Below, in pieces: positions 17,510-26,618 of a DNA stretch of 64,000 bases. Position 1 is the first letter of the stretch. Each line of letters opens with the position of its first letter. This DNA is from Helicobacter_F equorum (GTDB lineage Bacteria > Campylobacterota > Campylobacteria > Campylobacterales > Helicobacteraceae), in NCBI RefSeq assembly GCF_042649585.1, contig NZ_JBHRZM010000002.1, positions 1-64,000 of the forward strand, written 5' to 3'. The notes under the pieces were generated by a model. The model saw nothing but the letters and a program-made list of their open reading frames with translations, did not search any database and was not told where the DNA came from. The position numbers and the translations under genes are program-made.

Positions 17510-18047
17510 CCCATATTGCAAGGGCAGTAAGCAACAAGCCAAGAGTAAATGTAAACAAGGCTTCTTTGCGGTTTTTCTTGCAAAATGAGGTTATAATGAG
17601 ACCAGAAAAATAAAATATCATAAGAGAGATTGCAAAGCAAATAGCGATAATGTCAAAATAAAATTTGCCTTTTGCTTTGTGCATAAGCACCAAGATTCCA
17701 TACAAGCCCCTATCAGTAACGCGCACGATCGTTTTTCCTTGCTTGTTTGTTATGATACTTGCGCTATATGCAATAGATCCCATTGTTGCATTACCTTTTT
17801 GCACGCGAACATTTGTGTTATTTGGGATTTTGAGATTATTGGCATGTAGCACAGAGAGGATTGTTGCTTGTTCTTCACCTTGTTGGGGTATGGAGGGTAG
17901 GGTAAATTCTTGAATCTTTGCGTCGGCATCTTCACGCACACCAAAAATATACAATGCTCCAGTTAAAACATAAATCAGTGCAACAGGGAGAAAAAACAGA
18001 CTCAAATACAAATGCACTTTCATCCATAGAGGTTTATCAAATTTCAT
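17499..18047 (-). CDS. PepSY-associated membrane protein
   Basis: This is a membrane protein of about 182 residues. A first helix follows KPLWMKVHLYLSLFFLP, the entry signature of PepSY-associated TM proteins linked to iron or redox metabolism. Then comes a periplasmic domain of about 90 residues, a short helix around the motif HKAKGKFYFD, and two C-terminal helices. ATG 18047 follows AAGGAGTGCGAG and is preferred over a longer open frame. The gene lies just upstream of and in line with the end of purL on the same strand, but 74 bases separate them. The exact function is unknown. Confidence 0.75.
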   Translation of the reverse strand: MKFDKPLWMKVHLYLSLFFLPVALIYVLTGALYIFGVREDADAKIQEFTLPSIPQQGEEQATILSVLHANNLKIPNNTNVRVQKGNATMGSIAYSASIITNKQGKTIVRVTDRGLYGILVLMHKAKGKFYFDIIAICFAISLMIFYFSGLIITSFCKKNRKEALFTFTLGLLLTALAIWASI

Positions 18048-18121
18048 CTCGCACTCCTTAGTAAAGATGTGCAAGTATACTTCATTATGTGTGATACAAA
18101 TGTGAAATGCATATATACAAA

Positions 18122-20338
18122 TCACACATTTTTTGCAAAACTTTCAAAATATAATTCTCTTGCCTTTTGGCTTGAGAGATGTAGAGAATCTATGCAAATA
18201 TCTGTATCACTCACAACGCCAATTTCTCGCACCAATAATCCTAGCTCTTTGGCTCTAGATTCTACAAAAGCACAATCTTGTGGTGCGACTTCTAGCACTA
18301 CACAACTAGGACTTTGTGCAAAGAGTAGATCCCAAGATACAAGCCCACTTTGCACACGCACACCTTTGTTGCCCAAAAGTGCCATTTTTGTTAGGGCGAT
18401 GGCTAATCCACCTTTGCCTACATCTTTGGCGCTCATAATTGCGGCATTATCCTCACAGAGCAGATCCCACAGACACGCTTCACGCGATAAGTCTATGCGT
18501 GCAACTTCACCATAAATCTTGCCTTCACACAACTTTTGCGCGATACTTCCGGCAAAATCTGTTGCAATCTGACCCACCAACAATAAACTATTACCTTGAG
18601 TTTTGAGCGCACTTGTGATAGTTTTTTGGGCATCTTGCACAATGCCCACACTTACAATACTAGGACTTGGATAAATATCAACTCCATCGCTTTGGTTATG
18701 AAGTGAGACATTGCCACTTACTACCGGCGTATTGAGTGCCGTACACGCTTCCTTAATCCCTTCACATACTTCTTTAAATTCCCACATCACTTCGGGATTA
18801 TTTGGCGAACCAAAATTAAGGCAATCACTTATAGCTTTTGGACGCACACCTCTTGTTGCACATTTGCGACCTGCTGCTGCCACGCTAAGTTTTGCTCCTT
18901 CTTTTGGGTTGAGGTAACACGCACGCACATCACAACATACATTCATCGCCAAACCAACGTCATTTTCTTTGATGCGCACTACACTGCCATCACACATTCC
19001 CGGACCTACGATAGTGTTTGTTTGCACACTACTATCATATTGGCTATATACCCATTTTTTGTCGCTAATCTCGACACTGCATAACAATTTCTCAAAAACT
19101 TCTTGCGCACTTAGCTTTGTATGGAGTGCTTGCGCCTTTTGGTTTTCACGCTTAGATTCTCTTACTTCTTTGGAGAGTATGGGAGCATTATCACTGAGTT
19201 TGTTAATAGGGATTTGGGCACATTTTTCCCCATACCAATACAGCTCCATAACTCCGCTATTAGTAACCTCTCCAATCACAGCGACATCTAATTCCCATTT
19301 TTGAAAAATTTCTATGACTTTTTGCTCATAGCCCTTTTTGGCACAAATAAGCATGCGTTCTTGAGATTCACTTAGCATAAGTTCATAGGGATTCATGCCG
19401 CTTTCTCGCATAGGCACCTTATCAAGATTTAGGCGCATACCACTTCCGCTTTTTGCTGCCATTTCAAAACTAGAGCTCGTAAGCCCCGCTGCACCCATAT
19501 CCTGAATCCCTACAATATAATCTTTTTGGAATAATTCCAAACAAGCCTCTAGTAGTAGTTTTTCGGCGAATGGATCGCCTACTTGTACGGTGGGACGCAA
19601 TGTTTTAGAATCTGAAGTAAAGCTATCGCTACTCATCACCGCTCCACCTAGTCCATCTCGACCAGTTTTGCTTCCTACATACATCACAGGATTGCTTACA
19701 CCTTCGGCTTTTGCATAAAAAATTTCTTCTTTTTTGGCTACACCTAGACAGAACGCATTAACCAAAATATTACCATTGTAGCTAGATTCAAAGTCCATTT
19801 CCCCACCAATTGTTGGCACACCCATACAATTACCATAACCACCTATGCCTTCAACCACACCACGCAAAAGGTAACGATGTTTTTTGCCTACCTCACCTTG
19901 ATTAGTTATATCTCCAAATCGTATCGAGTTAAGACTAGCTACCGGACGCGCACCCATTGTAAATATATCACGCATAATACCGCCCACACCTGTGGCTGCA
20001 CCAGCATATGGCTCGATAAAACTTGGGTGATTGTGGGATTCGATTTTAAAAACTGCTGCATATCCTCCGCCAATGTCTATCACACCGGCATTTTCACCAG
20101 GTCCTTGTATGACCCACGGGGCTTGTGTGGGAAAGCCACGCAAATATTTTTTGCTTGATTTATAGCTACAATGCTCACTCCACATAGCCGAAAAAATTCC
20201 TATTTCTATGAGGTTTGGTACGCGTCCCAAAATTTCTACAATAGCTTTGTAATCATCATCGCTTAATTTGTGTGAATCTAAAATAGATTCCTTGTTACTT
20301 TCTTGTATAGGTGCGTTTAGAGTAGTAATATCATGCAT
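18122..20338 (-). CDS. purL: Phosphoribosylformylglycinamidine synthase subunit PurL (FGAM synthase II)
   Basis: PurL catalyses ATP-dependent conversion of FGAR to FGAM in purine synthesis, with PurQ and PurS supplying ammonia. This is the short form (738 residues) that needs the separate subunits. Hallmark segments are present in order: SEHCSYKSSKKYL near the start, KIESHNHPS, GGVGGIMRDIFTMGARP, GIQDMGAAGLTSS in the middle, and a second AIRS-like half with DCLNFGSPNNPE and PVVSGNVSLHNQ. AAGGAG lies six bases before the ATG. It is divergent from the MBOAT gene. purQ and purS are not in the window. Confidence 0.97.
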   Translation of the reverse strand: MHDITTLNAPIQESNKESILDSHKLSDDDYKAIVEILGRVPNLIEIGIFSAMWSEHCSYKSSKKYLRGFPTQAPWVIQGPGENAGVIDIGGGYAAVFKIESHNHPSFIEPYAGAATGVGGIMRDIFTMGARPVASLNSIRFGDITNQGEVGKKHRYLLRGVVEGIGGYGNCMGVPTIGGEMDFESSYNGNILVNAFCLGVAKKEEIFYAKAEGVSNPVMYVGSKTGRDGLGGAVMSSDSFTSDSKTLRPTVQVGDPFAEKLLLEACLELFQKDYIVGIQDMGAAGLTSSSFEMAAKSGSGMRLNLDKVPMRESGMNPYELMLSESQERMLICAKKGYEQKVIEIFQKWELDVAVIGEVTNSGVMELYWYGEKCAQIPINKLSDNAPILSKEVRESKRENQKAQALHTKLSAQEVFEKLLCSVEISDKKWVYSQYDSSVQTNTIVGPGMCDGSVVRIKENDVGLAMNVCCDVRACYLNPKEGAKLSVAAAGRKCATRGVRPKAISDCLNFGSPNNPEVMWEFKEVCEGIKEACTALNTPVVSGNVSLHNQSDGVDIYPSPSIVSVGIVQDAQKTITSALKTQGNSLLLVGQIATDFAGSIAQKLCEGKIYGEVARIDLSREACLWDLLCEDNAAIMSAKDVGKGGLAIALTKMALLGNKGVRVQSGLVSWDLLFAQSPSCVVLEVAPQDCAFVESRAKELGLLVREIGVVSDTDICIDSLHLSSQKARELYFESFAKNV

Positions 20339-20378
20339 ATATTCTCCTTAGGGTGTAGGCATCACAATAAAAGGCAGT

Positions 20379-20384
20379 ATTCTA
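20379..20384 (-). promoter_or_regulatory. Predicted -10 element of purL
   Basis: The minus strand reads GTGCTAGAATAC, a TAGAAT box 41 bases before the purL ATG. Confidence 0.4.
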
Positions 20385-20427
20385 GCACACAAACGCTTGT
20401 GCTATCCATAAGTGACAAGATTTGTGT

Positions 20428-20433
20428 TATAAT
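20428..20433 (+). promoter_or_regulatory. Predicted -10 element of the MBOAT-SGNH operon
   Basis: TATAAT in GTGTTATAATTTTT lies 35 bases before ATG 20468, facing away from the purL promoter. Confidence 0.55.
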
Positions 20434-20467
20434 TTTTGGATCATATTTTTGGATTGGGTATGCATTT

Positions 20468-21898
20468 ATGTTGTTTAATAGTTATGAATTTATTGTGTTG
20501 GTGGCATTTACGCTCTGTGTGTATTATACGCCTTATGTATATAGGCGTGGTTGGCAAGTGCATGTGTTGATTGTCACAAGTTTCATATTTTATGCATATG
20601 GACAACCTTGGCTTTTATTACTGCTTATCATTTCTGCCTCTCTTAATGCTTTTGTAAGTTATCAAGTTGAGTTTTCTGCAACATTGTCTCGCAAGTATCT
20701 TTATGCTCTTGCTGGTGTAGTTGTTAATTTAGGTATTTTAATAGGATTTAAATATAGCCCCCTTTTTGGTCGAGTGCTTGAGTATTATACTTCCTTGTCT
20801 AGCGTTGGTGCATTTCTCATTGCCGTCCCTTTACCTATCGGAATTTCATTTTACACTTTTCAAGGTATTAGTTTGGTTGTGGATTTATATAGATATTCCC
20901 ATACAGATTCTGGGCATTTAAGAGAGATTTCTTGGGTGGATCGAAATTTTTTTACTCATTATCGTAAGACACTCTTTTTTATAGCATTTTTTCCACAACT
21001 CGTTGCGGGTCCAATTCTGAAGGCACGAGAGTTTTATCCGCAAATTCATACGAAGCTAGTTAGCAATATTGCTTGGAGTGGTGCATTCAAGATTATCATC
21101 ATTGGATACTTTTTAAAAATAGTTATAGCTGATAATCTCAAGGATCAAACTTTTTGGATGACTTATCCATATTTTGAAGTATACAATACCTTAACGCTTC
21201 TTGTGTTGCTACTTGGTTATAGTGTGCAGATTTTTGCGGATTTTGCAGGATATAGTCTTATAGCAATTGGAGTGGCAAAACTTTTTGGTTATGCATTACC
21301 TAAAAACTTTAATTTTCCCTATATAGCCCGCTCTTTTTCGGAGTTTTGGACAAGATGGCATATCTCACTTTCTACATGGCTGAAAGAATATCTTTATATT
21401 CCTCTTGGTGGCAATAAAAAAGGAAAATTCAGAACATATTGCAATCTTATGGTTGTGATGACTTTAGGCGGACTATGGCATGGTGCGGCACTATCGTATA
21501 TGGTATGGGGTCTATATCATGGCATGTTGCTTGTTATAGAGCGTTTTGCCTCACAATGTATACACTTTAGAGAATGTTTATTGACACATATTATACAGAT
21601 ATGCCTTGTATTTGGGTTTGTATCTCTAGGGTGGCTCTTCTTTAAACTTAATAATTTTTCTGATGCTGTGTCTTATCTTAATCAAACATTTATTGTAAGG
21701 AGTGGGGCAACCGGATCTGGAATTTTATTTTGTGTTTTATTGTATTCCTTGCCCGTTGGATTGTATTATATAAATCATCTTTTAACCTTGAAGTATCAAA
21801 AGAATTTTTTAGATCGTAATGTTGTATATGCGATTTTGTTATTTTTCATTGTTACAAATAGTGGAGGTAGTAATGCGTTTATTTATTTCCAATTTTAA
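20468..21898 (+). CDS. MBOAT O-acyltransferase (AlgI/DltB type)
   Basis: This is an inner-membrane O-acyltransferase of 476 residues with about 11 helices. It would move acyl groups, usually acetyl, from the cytoplasm to a periplasmic acceptor. MBOAT signatures are IGISFYTFQGISL, the central RFWTRWH-like stretch (FSEFWTRWHISLSTWLKEY), and GGLWHGAALSYMVWG with the catalytic His338. ATG 20468 gives the usual N-terminus MLFNSYEF. The next gene, an SGNH protein, overlaps its end by 26 bases, a pairing seen in AlgI/AlgJ, PatA/PatB and DltB/DltD systems. Whether the acceptor is peptidoglycan, LPS or another glycan is unknown. Part of this gene is duplicated at 22863-23083. Confidence 0.92.
   Translation: MLFNSYEFIVLVAFTLCVYYTPYVYRRGWQVHVLIVTSFIFYAYGQPWLLLLLIISASLNAFVSYQVEFSATLSRKYLYALAGVVVNLGILIGFKYSPLFGRVLEYYTSLSSVGAFLIAVPLPIGISFYTFQGISLVVDLYRYSHTDSGHLREISWVDRNFFTHYRKTLFFIAFFPQLVAGPILKAREFYPQIHTKLVSNIAWSGAFKIIIIGYFLKIVIADNLKDQTFWMTYPYFEVYNTLTLLVLLLGYSVQIFADFAGYSLIAIGVAKLFGYALPKNFNFPYIARSFSEFWTRWHISLSTWLKEYLYIPLGGNKKGKFRTYCNLMVVMTLGGLWHGAALSYMVWGLYHGMLLVIERFASQCIHFRECLLTHIIQICLVFGFVSLGWLFFKLNNFSDAVSYLNQTFIVRSGATGSGILFCVLLYSLPVGLYYINHLLTLKYQKNFLDRNVVYAILLFFIVTNSGGSNAFIYFQF
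20645..20833 (+). repeat. Direct repeat copy 1, inside the MBOAT gene
   Basis: These 189 bases recur at 22895-23083, exactly 2,250 bases downstream in the same orientation, with a single mismatch (20714 versus 22964). Confidence 0.95.
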
Positions 21899-22748
21899 GA
21901 ATATTTTTGTTATTTTTGGAATATTTTTGGTATTTTTTGTTTGTTATAACATTTTTGTTTCCTTTACAAATATTCAAGTCACAACATTTCAGAATCAGTG
22001 GCAAGCTAATATGGTGTTTGCACAAGATTATTTATATGCTACCCCCCCCCCATACCTAATTGTAGGTTCTTCTCTTGCTGCACGCCTGACACCCAAAGAT
22101 CTTGCTTCTCACCAAATATATAATCTTTCTTTTGGTGGAGGAAGTGCCTTGACTGGTTTAAATATCATCAAATACAATACACAGCATACAAATATTGTGC
22201 CTCGTGTGATATATATTGAAGAAAATATTGTGCTTATTCGTGATGTAGATCATCAAATGCTTGATGCTCTTTTAAATCCCATGACTTACACACTTAGGCG
22301 TTACATCCCAGCTCTACGAGAGCGATATCAGCCTATAAATTTTGTATTGAGTTCTGCAAGGAAGCTTTTTAAACGCGATCAGAGCGAGAATATTGAGCCA
22401 CAACGCAATGAAAGAGTATATCATATGATGTTAGAGGGCTCAGAAAAATCGTATCAAGAAGAGTTAGTGGCATATGAAAATAATCTTAAACTTTTGCGTG
22501 ATCTTTTAGCATATTTTGAGAGTCTAGGGACACAAATTGTGTTTTTTCAAATGCCCATAGATCCAAAACTTGCTAATTTGAAAAAACCTACGCAACAACG
22601 TGAGATTTTATTGGCTAATTTTCCACAATATAAATTTTTACCCGATCCATCACATAGTGATTATATAACAAATGATGGCATCCATCTTAGAAAAGAGAGT
22701 GCGTCGCGTTTTACGCAGGAATTTTTGTCAAAAATAGACAAAGAATAA
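21873..22748 (+). CDS. Phase-variable SGNH-hydrolase-like acyltransferase partner, in frame (ON)
   Basis: This is a membrane-anchored periplasmic protein of 291 residues: one N-terminal helix (about 8-30), then an SGNH/DltD-like domain. Block I is LIVGSSLAA with the likely nucleophile Ser66. The closing block DGIHL near residue 285 supplies the Asp-x-x-His pair. Ten C at 22042-22051 encode part of ATPPPY just before block I, so a slip would remove the whole catalytic domain; it is in frame here. ATG 21873 follows GGAGG and overlaps the MBOAT gene, so translation is coupled. With the MBOAT protein it should form an O-acylation system for a cell-surface polymer. Confidence 0.85.
   Translation: MRLFISNFKNIFVIFGIFLVFFVCYNIFVSFTNIQVTTFQNQWQANMVFAQDYLYATPPPYLIVGSSLAARLTPKDLASHQIYNLSFGGGSALTGLNIIKYNTQHTNIVPRVIYIEENIVLIRDVDHQMLDALLNPMTYTLRRYIPALRERYQPINFVLSSARKLFKRDQSENIEPQRNERVYHMMLEGSEKSYQEELVAYENNLKLLRDLLAYFESLGTQIVFFQMPIDPKLANLKKPTQQREILLANFPQYKFLPDPSHSDYITNDGIHLRKESASRFTQEFLSKIDKE
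22042..22051 (+). repeat. Poly-C contingency tract (10 C), ON
   Basis: Ten C lie just upstream of the nucleophile motif of the SGNH gene. Nine or eleven would terminate the protein before its catalytic residues. Confidence 0.88.
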
Positions 22749-22862
22749 TAAAATATAAATCGTTAATGTCGTGCATTTTGGATCAAAGCACAAAACTAGA
22801 TTCTTGAGAATAGACTTTATCTAGGATAAAAGTAGCTGTAGTAGATTCTGGATACCAATTTT

Positions 22863-23083
22863 ATGTTGTTTAATAGTTATGAATTTGTTGTGTCAATGCT
22901 TTTGTAAGTTATCAAGTTGAGTTTTCTGCAACATTGTCTCGCAAGTATCTTTATGCTCTTGCTAGTGTAGTTGTTAATTTAGGTATTTTAATAGGATTTA
23001 AATATAGCCCCCTTTTTGGTCGAGTGCTTGAGTATTATACTTCCTTGTCTAGCGTTGGTGCATTTCTCATTGCCGTCCCTTTA
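22863..23083 (+). pseudogene. Truncated, internally deleted copy of the MBOAT gene
   Basis: The segment repeats the first 31 bases of the MBOAT gene from its ATG (one mismatch), skips 146 bases, then repeats 189 bases with one mismatch before the similarity fades near 23083. The deletion shifts the frame and no catalytic region is present, so it encodes nothing useful. It lies in the 540-base gap between the SGNH gene and the DUF485-actP operon; the remaining bases are AT-rich and hold only the leader of that operon. Confidence 0.9.
22895..23083 (+). repeat. Direct repeat copy 2, downstream of the SGNH gene
   Basis: This matches 20645-20833 at 188 of 189 positions. Recombination between the copies would delete most of the MBOAT gene and the whole SGNH gene. 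Confidence 0.95.
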
Positions 23084-23292
23084 TCTGTAGAGATTTATCT
23101 ATATTTTTGTAGTTACAAAATTCCCATCCATACTCTTAAATTTTGATGAATAATGTATGAATTAAATACAAAAAGTAACATTAAAATAATTTATAAAAAA
23201 ATAATATTATAGTATTTACTTTTTTACTATTTACTTGTTACTTGGAGTGATTAAAAGCTCCAAAATTTTCTGCAAATTTAAGGAGGGCGAGA

Positions 23293-23649
23293 ATGATTTG
23301 CCAAAAGAGCTATTGTGATCCAATCAATGAAGAACAAAGATCTGTGTATATGGAATTTGAAGCATTTATGCGTTTTAAAATGCGTTTTGCTCTATTTTTA
23401 ACTATTGTTGTTTTGGGCTGTTATTTTAGTTTTCTGGCATTGGTGGCATTTTTTCCAGAGTTTTTGGCTTTGAATGTAGGGGATTCTCCTATAACACTTG
23501 GGATTATCTTTGGTCTTTGTTCGATTCTGTTAGGCGTGTTAGGTACCGGAATGTATAGTTTTGTAGCTAATTTATTTTTAGATTCTAAAGAGACCGATAT
23601 TATGGAGAGAATGGAAAAGGTTGGTCTTATTATTAAGGAGGAAAGATGA
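23293..23649 (+). CDS. DUF485 membrane protein, ActP partner
   Basis: This small inner-membrane protein of 118 residues has two hydrophobic helices joined by a short loop, in the DUF485 (YjcH) pattern: FMRFKMRFALFLTI..YFSF at the first helix and GIIFGLCSILLGVLGTGMY at the second. An AAGGAGG site lies eight bases before the ATG. Its stop overlaps the actP start by four bases (ATGA). The pair occurs widely; DUF485 proteins are assumed to help or stabilise the acetate permease. Confidence 0.9.
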   Translation: MICQKSYCDPINEEQRSVYMEFEAFMRFKMRFALFLTIVVLGCYFSFLALVAFFPEFLALNVGDSPITLGIIFGLCSILLGVLGTGMYSFVANLFLDSKETDIMERMEKVGLIIKEER

Positions 23650-25307
23650 AAAATCTATTTTTGTGTTTGAGTATTTTTGGAATCTGTGGTAGCTATCTAT
23701 TTGGTGCAGCATTTGATAGTGGTGGTGAAGTAGAGCAGTCTTCTTTTAATCTTACTGCTGTAATTATGTTTATTGTTTTTGTTGCTAGCACACTTGTTAT
23801 TACTTATTTTTGTAATAAAAAGACTCAGTCTGCTTCGGCATTTTTCACTGCGGGAGGAGGGATTTCTGGCTTTCAAAATGGATTAGCAATATCTGGGGAT
23901 TATATGAGTGCCGCGGCTTTCTTGGGGCTTACTGCGCTTATTTTTTCTTACGGATTTGATGCACTTATCTATCCTGTTGGATGGACTATTGCTTGGCCTA
24001 TTATTTTATTTCTTATTGCAGAGAGATTCAGAAATTTGGGAAAATTCACTTTTACTGATGTGGTTGCATTACGTTTAGAAGAAAAGCCTGTGCGCGTCAT
24101 TGCGGCACTTAGCTCACTGGTGATTGTGATTTTATATCTTATTGCACAAATGGTAGGTGCAGGACAACTTATCCAAACACTCTTTGGCTTACCTTATGCA
24201 GTGGCAGTAATTCTTGTTGGGCTTTTGATGATGTGTTATGTGATTTTTGGTGGAATGCATGCTACAACTTGGGTGCAGATTATCAAGGCGTCTTTACTTT
24301 TGGGTGGCACGACTTTAATGGCGCTAATGATTATTTATCTTTCAAAGTTTGACCTTACTTACTATTTTGGTGAAGCCATTAAAAACCACCCAAAAGGCGA
24401 TGCGATTATGAAGGCTGGAGTGTTCTTTAAAGACCCTGTAGCAACTATCTCTTTGGGACTTGCGGTTACTTTTGGTACTGCTGGGTTACCGCATATTTTG
24501 ATGAGATTTTTCACAGTCAAGGATGGCAAAGAAGCTAGAAAATCTGCTTTCTATGCCACGACTTTTATTGCTTATTTTTTTATTTTGATGTTTGTGCTAG
24601 GTTTTGGTGCTATTGCTTTTGTGTTAGGCGATGCGCGCTATATAGATGAAAATGGTGCATTTACGGGTGCTACCAATATGGTTGTTATTGTACTTTCAGA
24701 GATATTGGGTGGGGATATCCTTTTAGGTTTTATTTCTGCTGTATCGTTTGCGACTATTCTTGCTGTGGTTTCTGGGCTATGTATTAGTGGGGCTGGAGCT
24801 ATAGCACACGATCTTTATACACATACTTTTAAAAATGGACAAGCAGATTCTAAATCTCAAATGAGAGCTAGCAAAATCGCCACTATCGTGCTAGGCATAC
24901 TCTCTATCGTACTTGGCTTTGTTTTTGAGAAGCAAAATGTTGCCTTTATGGTTGGGTTAATCTTTGGTATAGCTGGAAGTGTGAATTTCCCAATCATTTT
25001 GCTTTGTATTTACTGGAAGGGTTTAACTACTAGGGGAGTATTTGTAGGCGGACTTTTGGGACTTATTGCTGTTGTTGGATTTGTGATGCTTAGCCCTAGT
25101 ATGTGGGTGAAGACATTTGGCTTTGAAAGTGCGATATTTCCTTATGACCACCCTGCGATATTTTCTATACCGCTTACATTTTTCTTGCTATGGTTTTTTT
25201 CTGTAACAGATACAAGTGCAAGAGGCAAGATTGATAGGGATGGTTTTGAGGCTTTTGATTTTCGAGCCAAAACAGGTATTGGTGCATCTTCTGCGTTAGA
25301 ACATTGA
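23646..25307 (+). CDS. actP: Cation/acetate symporter ActP
   Basis: This sodium:solute symporter family protein (553 residues, about 13 helices plus a cleavable-looking N-terminal helix) takes up acetate and other short monocarboxylates. Typical segments are FFTAGGGISGFQNGLAISGDYMSAA after the first helix, VALRLEEKPVR, GGMHATTWVQIIK, and FGTAGLPHILMRFFTV. AAGGAGGAAAG precedes the ATG, which overlaps DUF485. A 14-bp hairpin follows the stop. The length and domain plan are those of proteobacterial ActP. Confidence 0.95.
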   Translation: MKNLFLCLSIFGICGSYLFGAAFDSGGEVEQSSFNLTAVIMFIVFVASTLVITYFCNKKTQSASAFFTAGGGISGFQNGLAISGDYMSAAAFLGLTALIFSYGFDALIYPVGWTIAWPIILFLIAERFRNLGKFTFTDVVALRLEEKPVRVIAALSSLVIVILYLIAQMVGAGQLIQTLFGLPYAVAVILVGLLMMCYVIFGGMHATTWVQIIKASLLLGGTTLMALMIIYLSKFDLTYYFGEAIKNHPKGDAIMKAGVFFKDPVATISLGLAVTFGTAGLPHILMRFFTVKDGKEARKSAFYATTFIAYFFILMFVLGFGAIAFVLGDARYIDENGAFTGATNMVVIVLSEILGGDILLGFISAVSFATILAVVSGLCISGAGAIAHDLYTHTFKNGQADSKSQMRASKIATIVLGILSIVLGFVFEKQNVAFMVGLIFGIAGSVNFPIILLCIYWKGLTTRGVFVGGLLGLIAVVGFVMLSPSMWVKTFGFESAIFPYDHPAIFSIPLTFFLLWFFSVTDTSARGKIDRDGFEAFDFRAKTGIGASSALEH

Positions 25308-25310
25308 TTT

Positions 25311-25342
25311 TTGCAAGAAAGCACTTCTGTGCTTTCTTGCAA
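25311..25342 (+). terminator. Hairpin terminator after actP
   Basis: A perfect 14-bp stem (25311-25324 with 25329-25342) with loop TTCT starts four bases after the actP stop. Only a short T-run (GTTTAT) follows. Confidence 0.7.
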
Positions 25343-25422
25343 GTTTATAGATTCTGTGATGTTTACATTATAGAAACAAGAGAGTCATGTTTATTATGTG
25401 TGCTGGTACAGATTTTTTGTGT

Positions 25423-25428
25423 TAAAAT
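25423..25428 (+). promoter_or_regulatory. Predicted -10 element of dapE
   Basis: TAAAAT preceded by a T-run (TTTTTTGTGT) lies 34 bases before the dapE ATG. Confidence 0.5.
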
Positions 25429-25461
25429 CTTAATTTTTCACAAAATACACAAGGATAATCC

Positions 25462-26601
25462 ATGAAACTTAATCCCATATCGCTTTTAGAAAAGCTTGTG
25501 CAATATCCAAGTATTACCCCAAAAGAATGTGGTATATATGAACTCGTGCTAGAGATTTTGACACAGGCTTTGGGTGATGGAGTATTTGAGGTTATCACGC
25601 AAGAAAAAGAGGGTGTGAAAAACCTTTTTATTTATACGCCATATCAAGCAGATGAGCATTTATGTTTTGCTGGGCATATTGATGTCGTGCCACCGGGTGA
25701 GGGCTGGAGTAATGATCCGTTTATACCTACTTATGAGGGTGAGTATCTGTATGGGCGTGGTGTGCAGGATATGAAAAGTGGCGTGAGTGCGTTTATATGT
25801 GCTTTTAGAGATTTTTTAGCGCAAAACCCTCACATCACACGAAAAATGCGATTCTCTCTTTTGCTCACGAGTGATGAAGAGGGTGATGGGACATATGGCA
25901 CGCAATACATGCTACAAGAATTAGAATCTAAAGGTTTGTTGCCCACTATGGCTATAGTAGCAGAGCCAACTGCACATAGAATCTGTGGCGATACGATAAA
26001 GGTTGGGCGGCGTGGTAGTATCAATGGCAAGATTACTATTTTTGGTAAGCAAGGACATGTCGCCTATCCTCAAAATTGTATAAATCCTACAGAGCTTTTA
26101 GGAGCAAGGCTAGGCAAACTTGCTGGCGTGAATCTTGATGATGGTGATACATATTTTGATCCAAGCAAACTTGTGATAACTGATATACGCGGTGGTATGG
26201 AGGTTGTGAATGTAACGCCAAATGAATTAAAGATTCTTTTTAATGTGCGGAATTCTCCCAAGACCACGATTAAAGATGTAGAATCGTATGTAAGAAGTGT
26301 GCTAGAAGGCTTGGACTTTGACTTGCAACTTAGGCAAAGTTCGGTGGGATTTTTGACAGATTCTATACTTGTGGATATGATGAGTGCATGTATCACTTCT
26401 GTGTGTGGGAGAGAACCAGAGCTTAGCACGAGTGGTGGCACGAGTGATGCAAGGTTTTTTGGCACTAGGAGCATACCAGTAGTGGAAGTGGGGGTGCCAA
26501 ATGATACAATACACGCCCTTAATGAGCGTGTTGTGCCTCAAGATGTACAACGATTGTATGAAATTTTTATACATTTTTTAGGGCAATATACCAAGCGATA
26601 A
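25462..26601 (+). CDS. dapE: Succinyl-diaminopimelate desuccinylase
   Basis: DapE removes succinate from N-succinyl-LL-diaminopimelate in lysine and peptidoglycan precursor synthesis. This M20 metallopeptidase has zinc-site motifs AGHIDVVPPG (His72, Asp74), GRGVQDMKSG (Asp103) and TSDEEGDGT (Glu pair near 138). A dimerisation domain spans about 180-295, and the last metal His is in NDTIHALNE near the C-terminus. The length of 379 residues is normal. AAGGATAATCC precedes the ATG. lysA, the last step of the pathway, is at 58 kb in this window. Confidence 0.96.
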   Translation: MKLNPISLLEKLVQYPSITPKECGIYELVLEILTQALGDGVFEVITQEKEGVKNLFIYTPYQADEHLCFAGHIDVVPPGEGWSNDPFIPTYEGEYLYGRGVQDMKSGVSAFICAFRDFLAQNPHITRKMRFSLLLTSDEEGDGTYGTQYMLQELESKGLLPTMAIVAEPTAHRICGDTIKVGRRGSINGKITIFGKQGHVAYPQNCINPTELLGARLGKLAGVNLDDGDTYFDPSKLVITDIRGGMEVVNVTPNELKILFNVRNSPKTTIKDVESYVRSVLEGLDFDLQLRQSSVGFLTDSILVDMMSACITSVCGREPELSTSGGTSDARFFGTRSIPVVEVGVPNDTIHALNERVVPQDVQRLYEIFIHFLGQYTKR

Positions 26602-26618
26602 TCTATCTATGAGCTATC

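Noticed and set aside
22934..23146. 70-residue frame resembling part of the MBOAT protein
   Set aside because: It is the decayed duplicate, begins mid-gene, and has no ribosome site or catalytic region.
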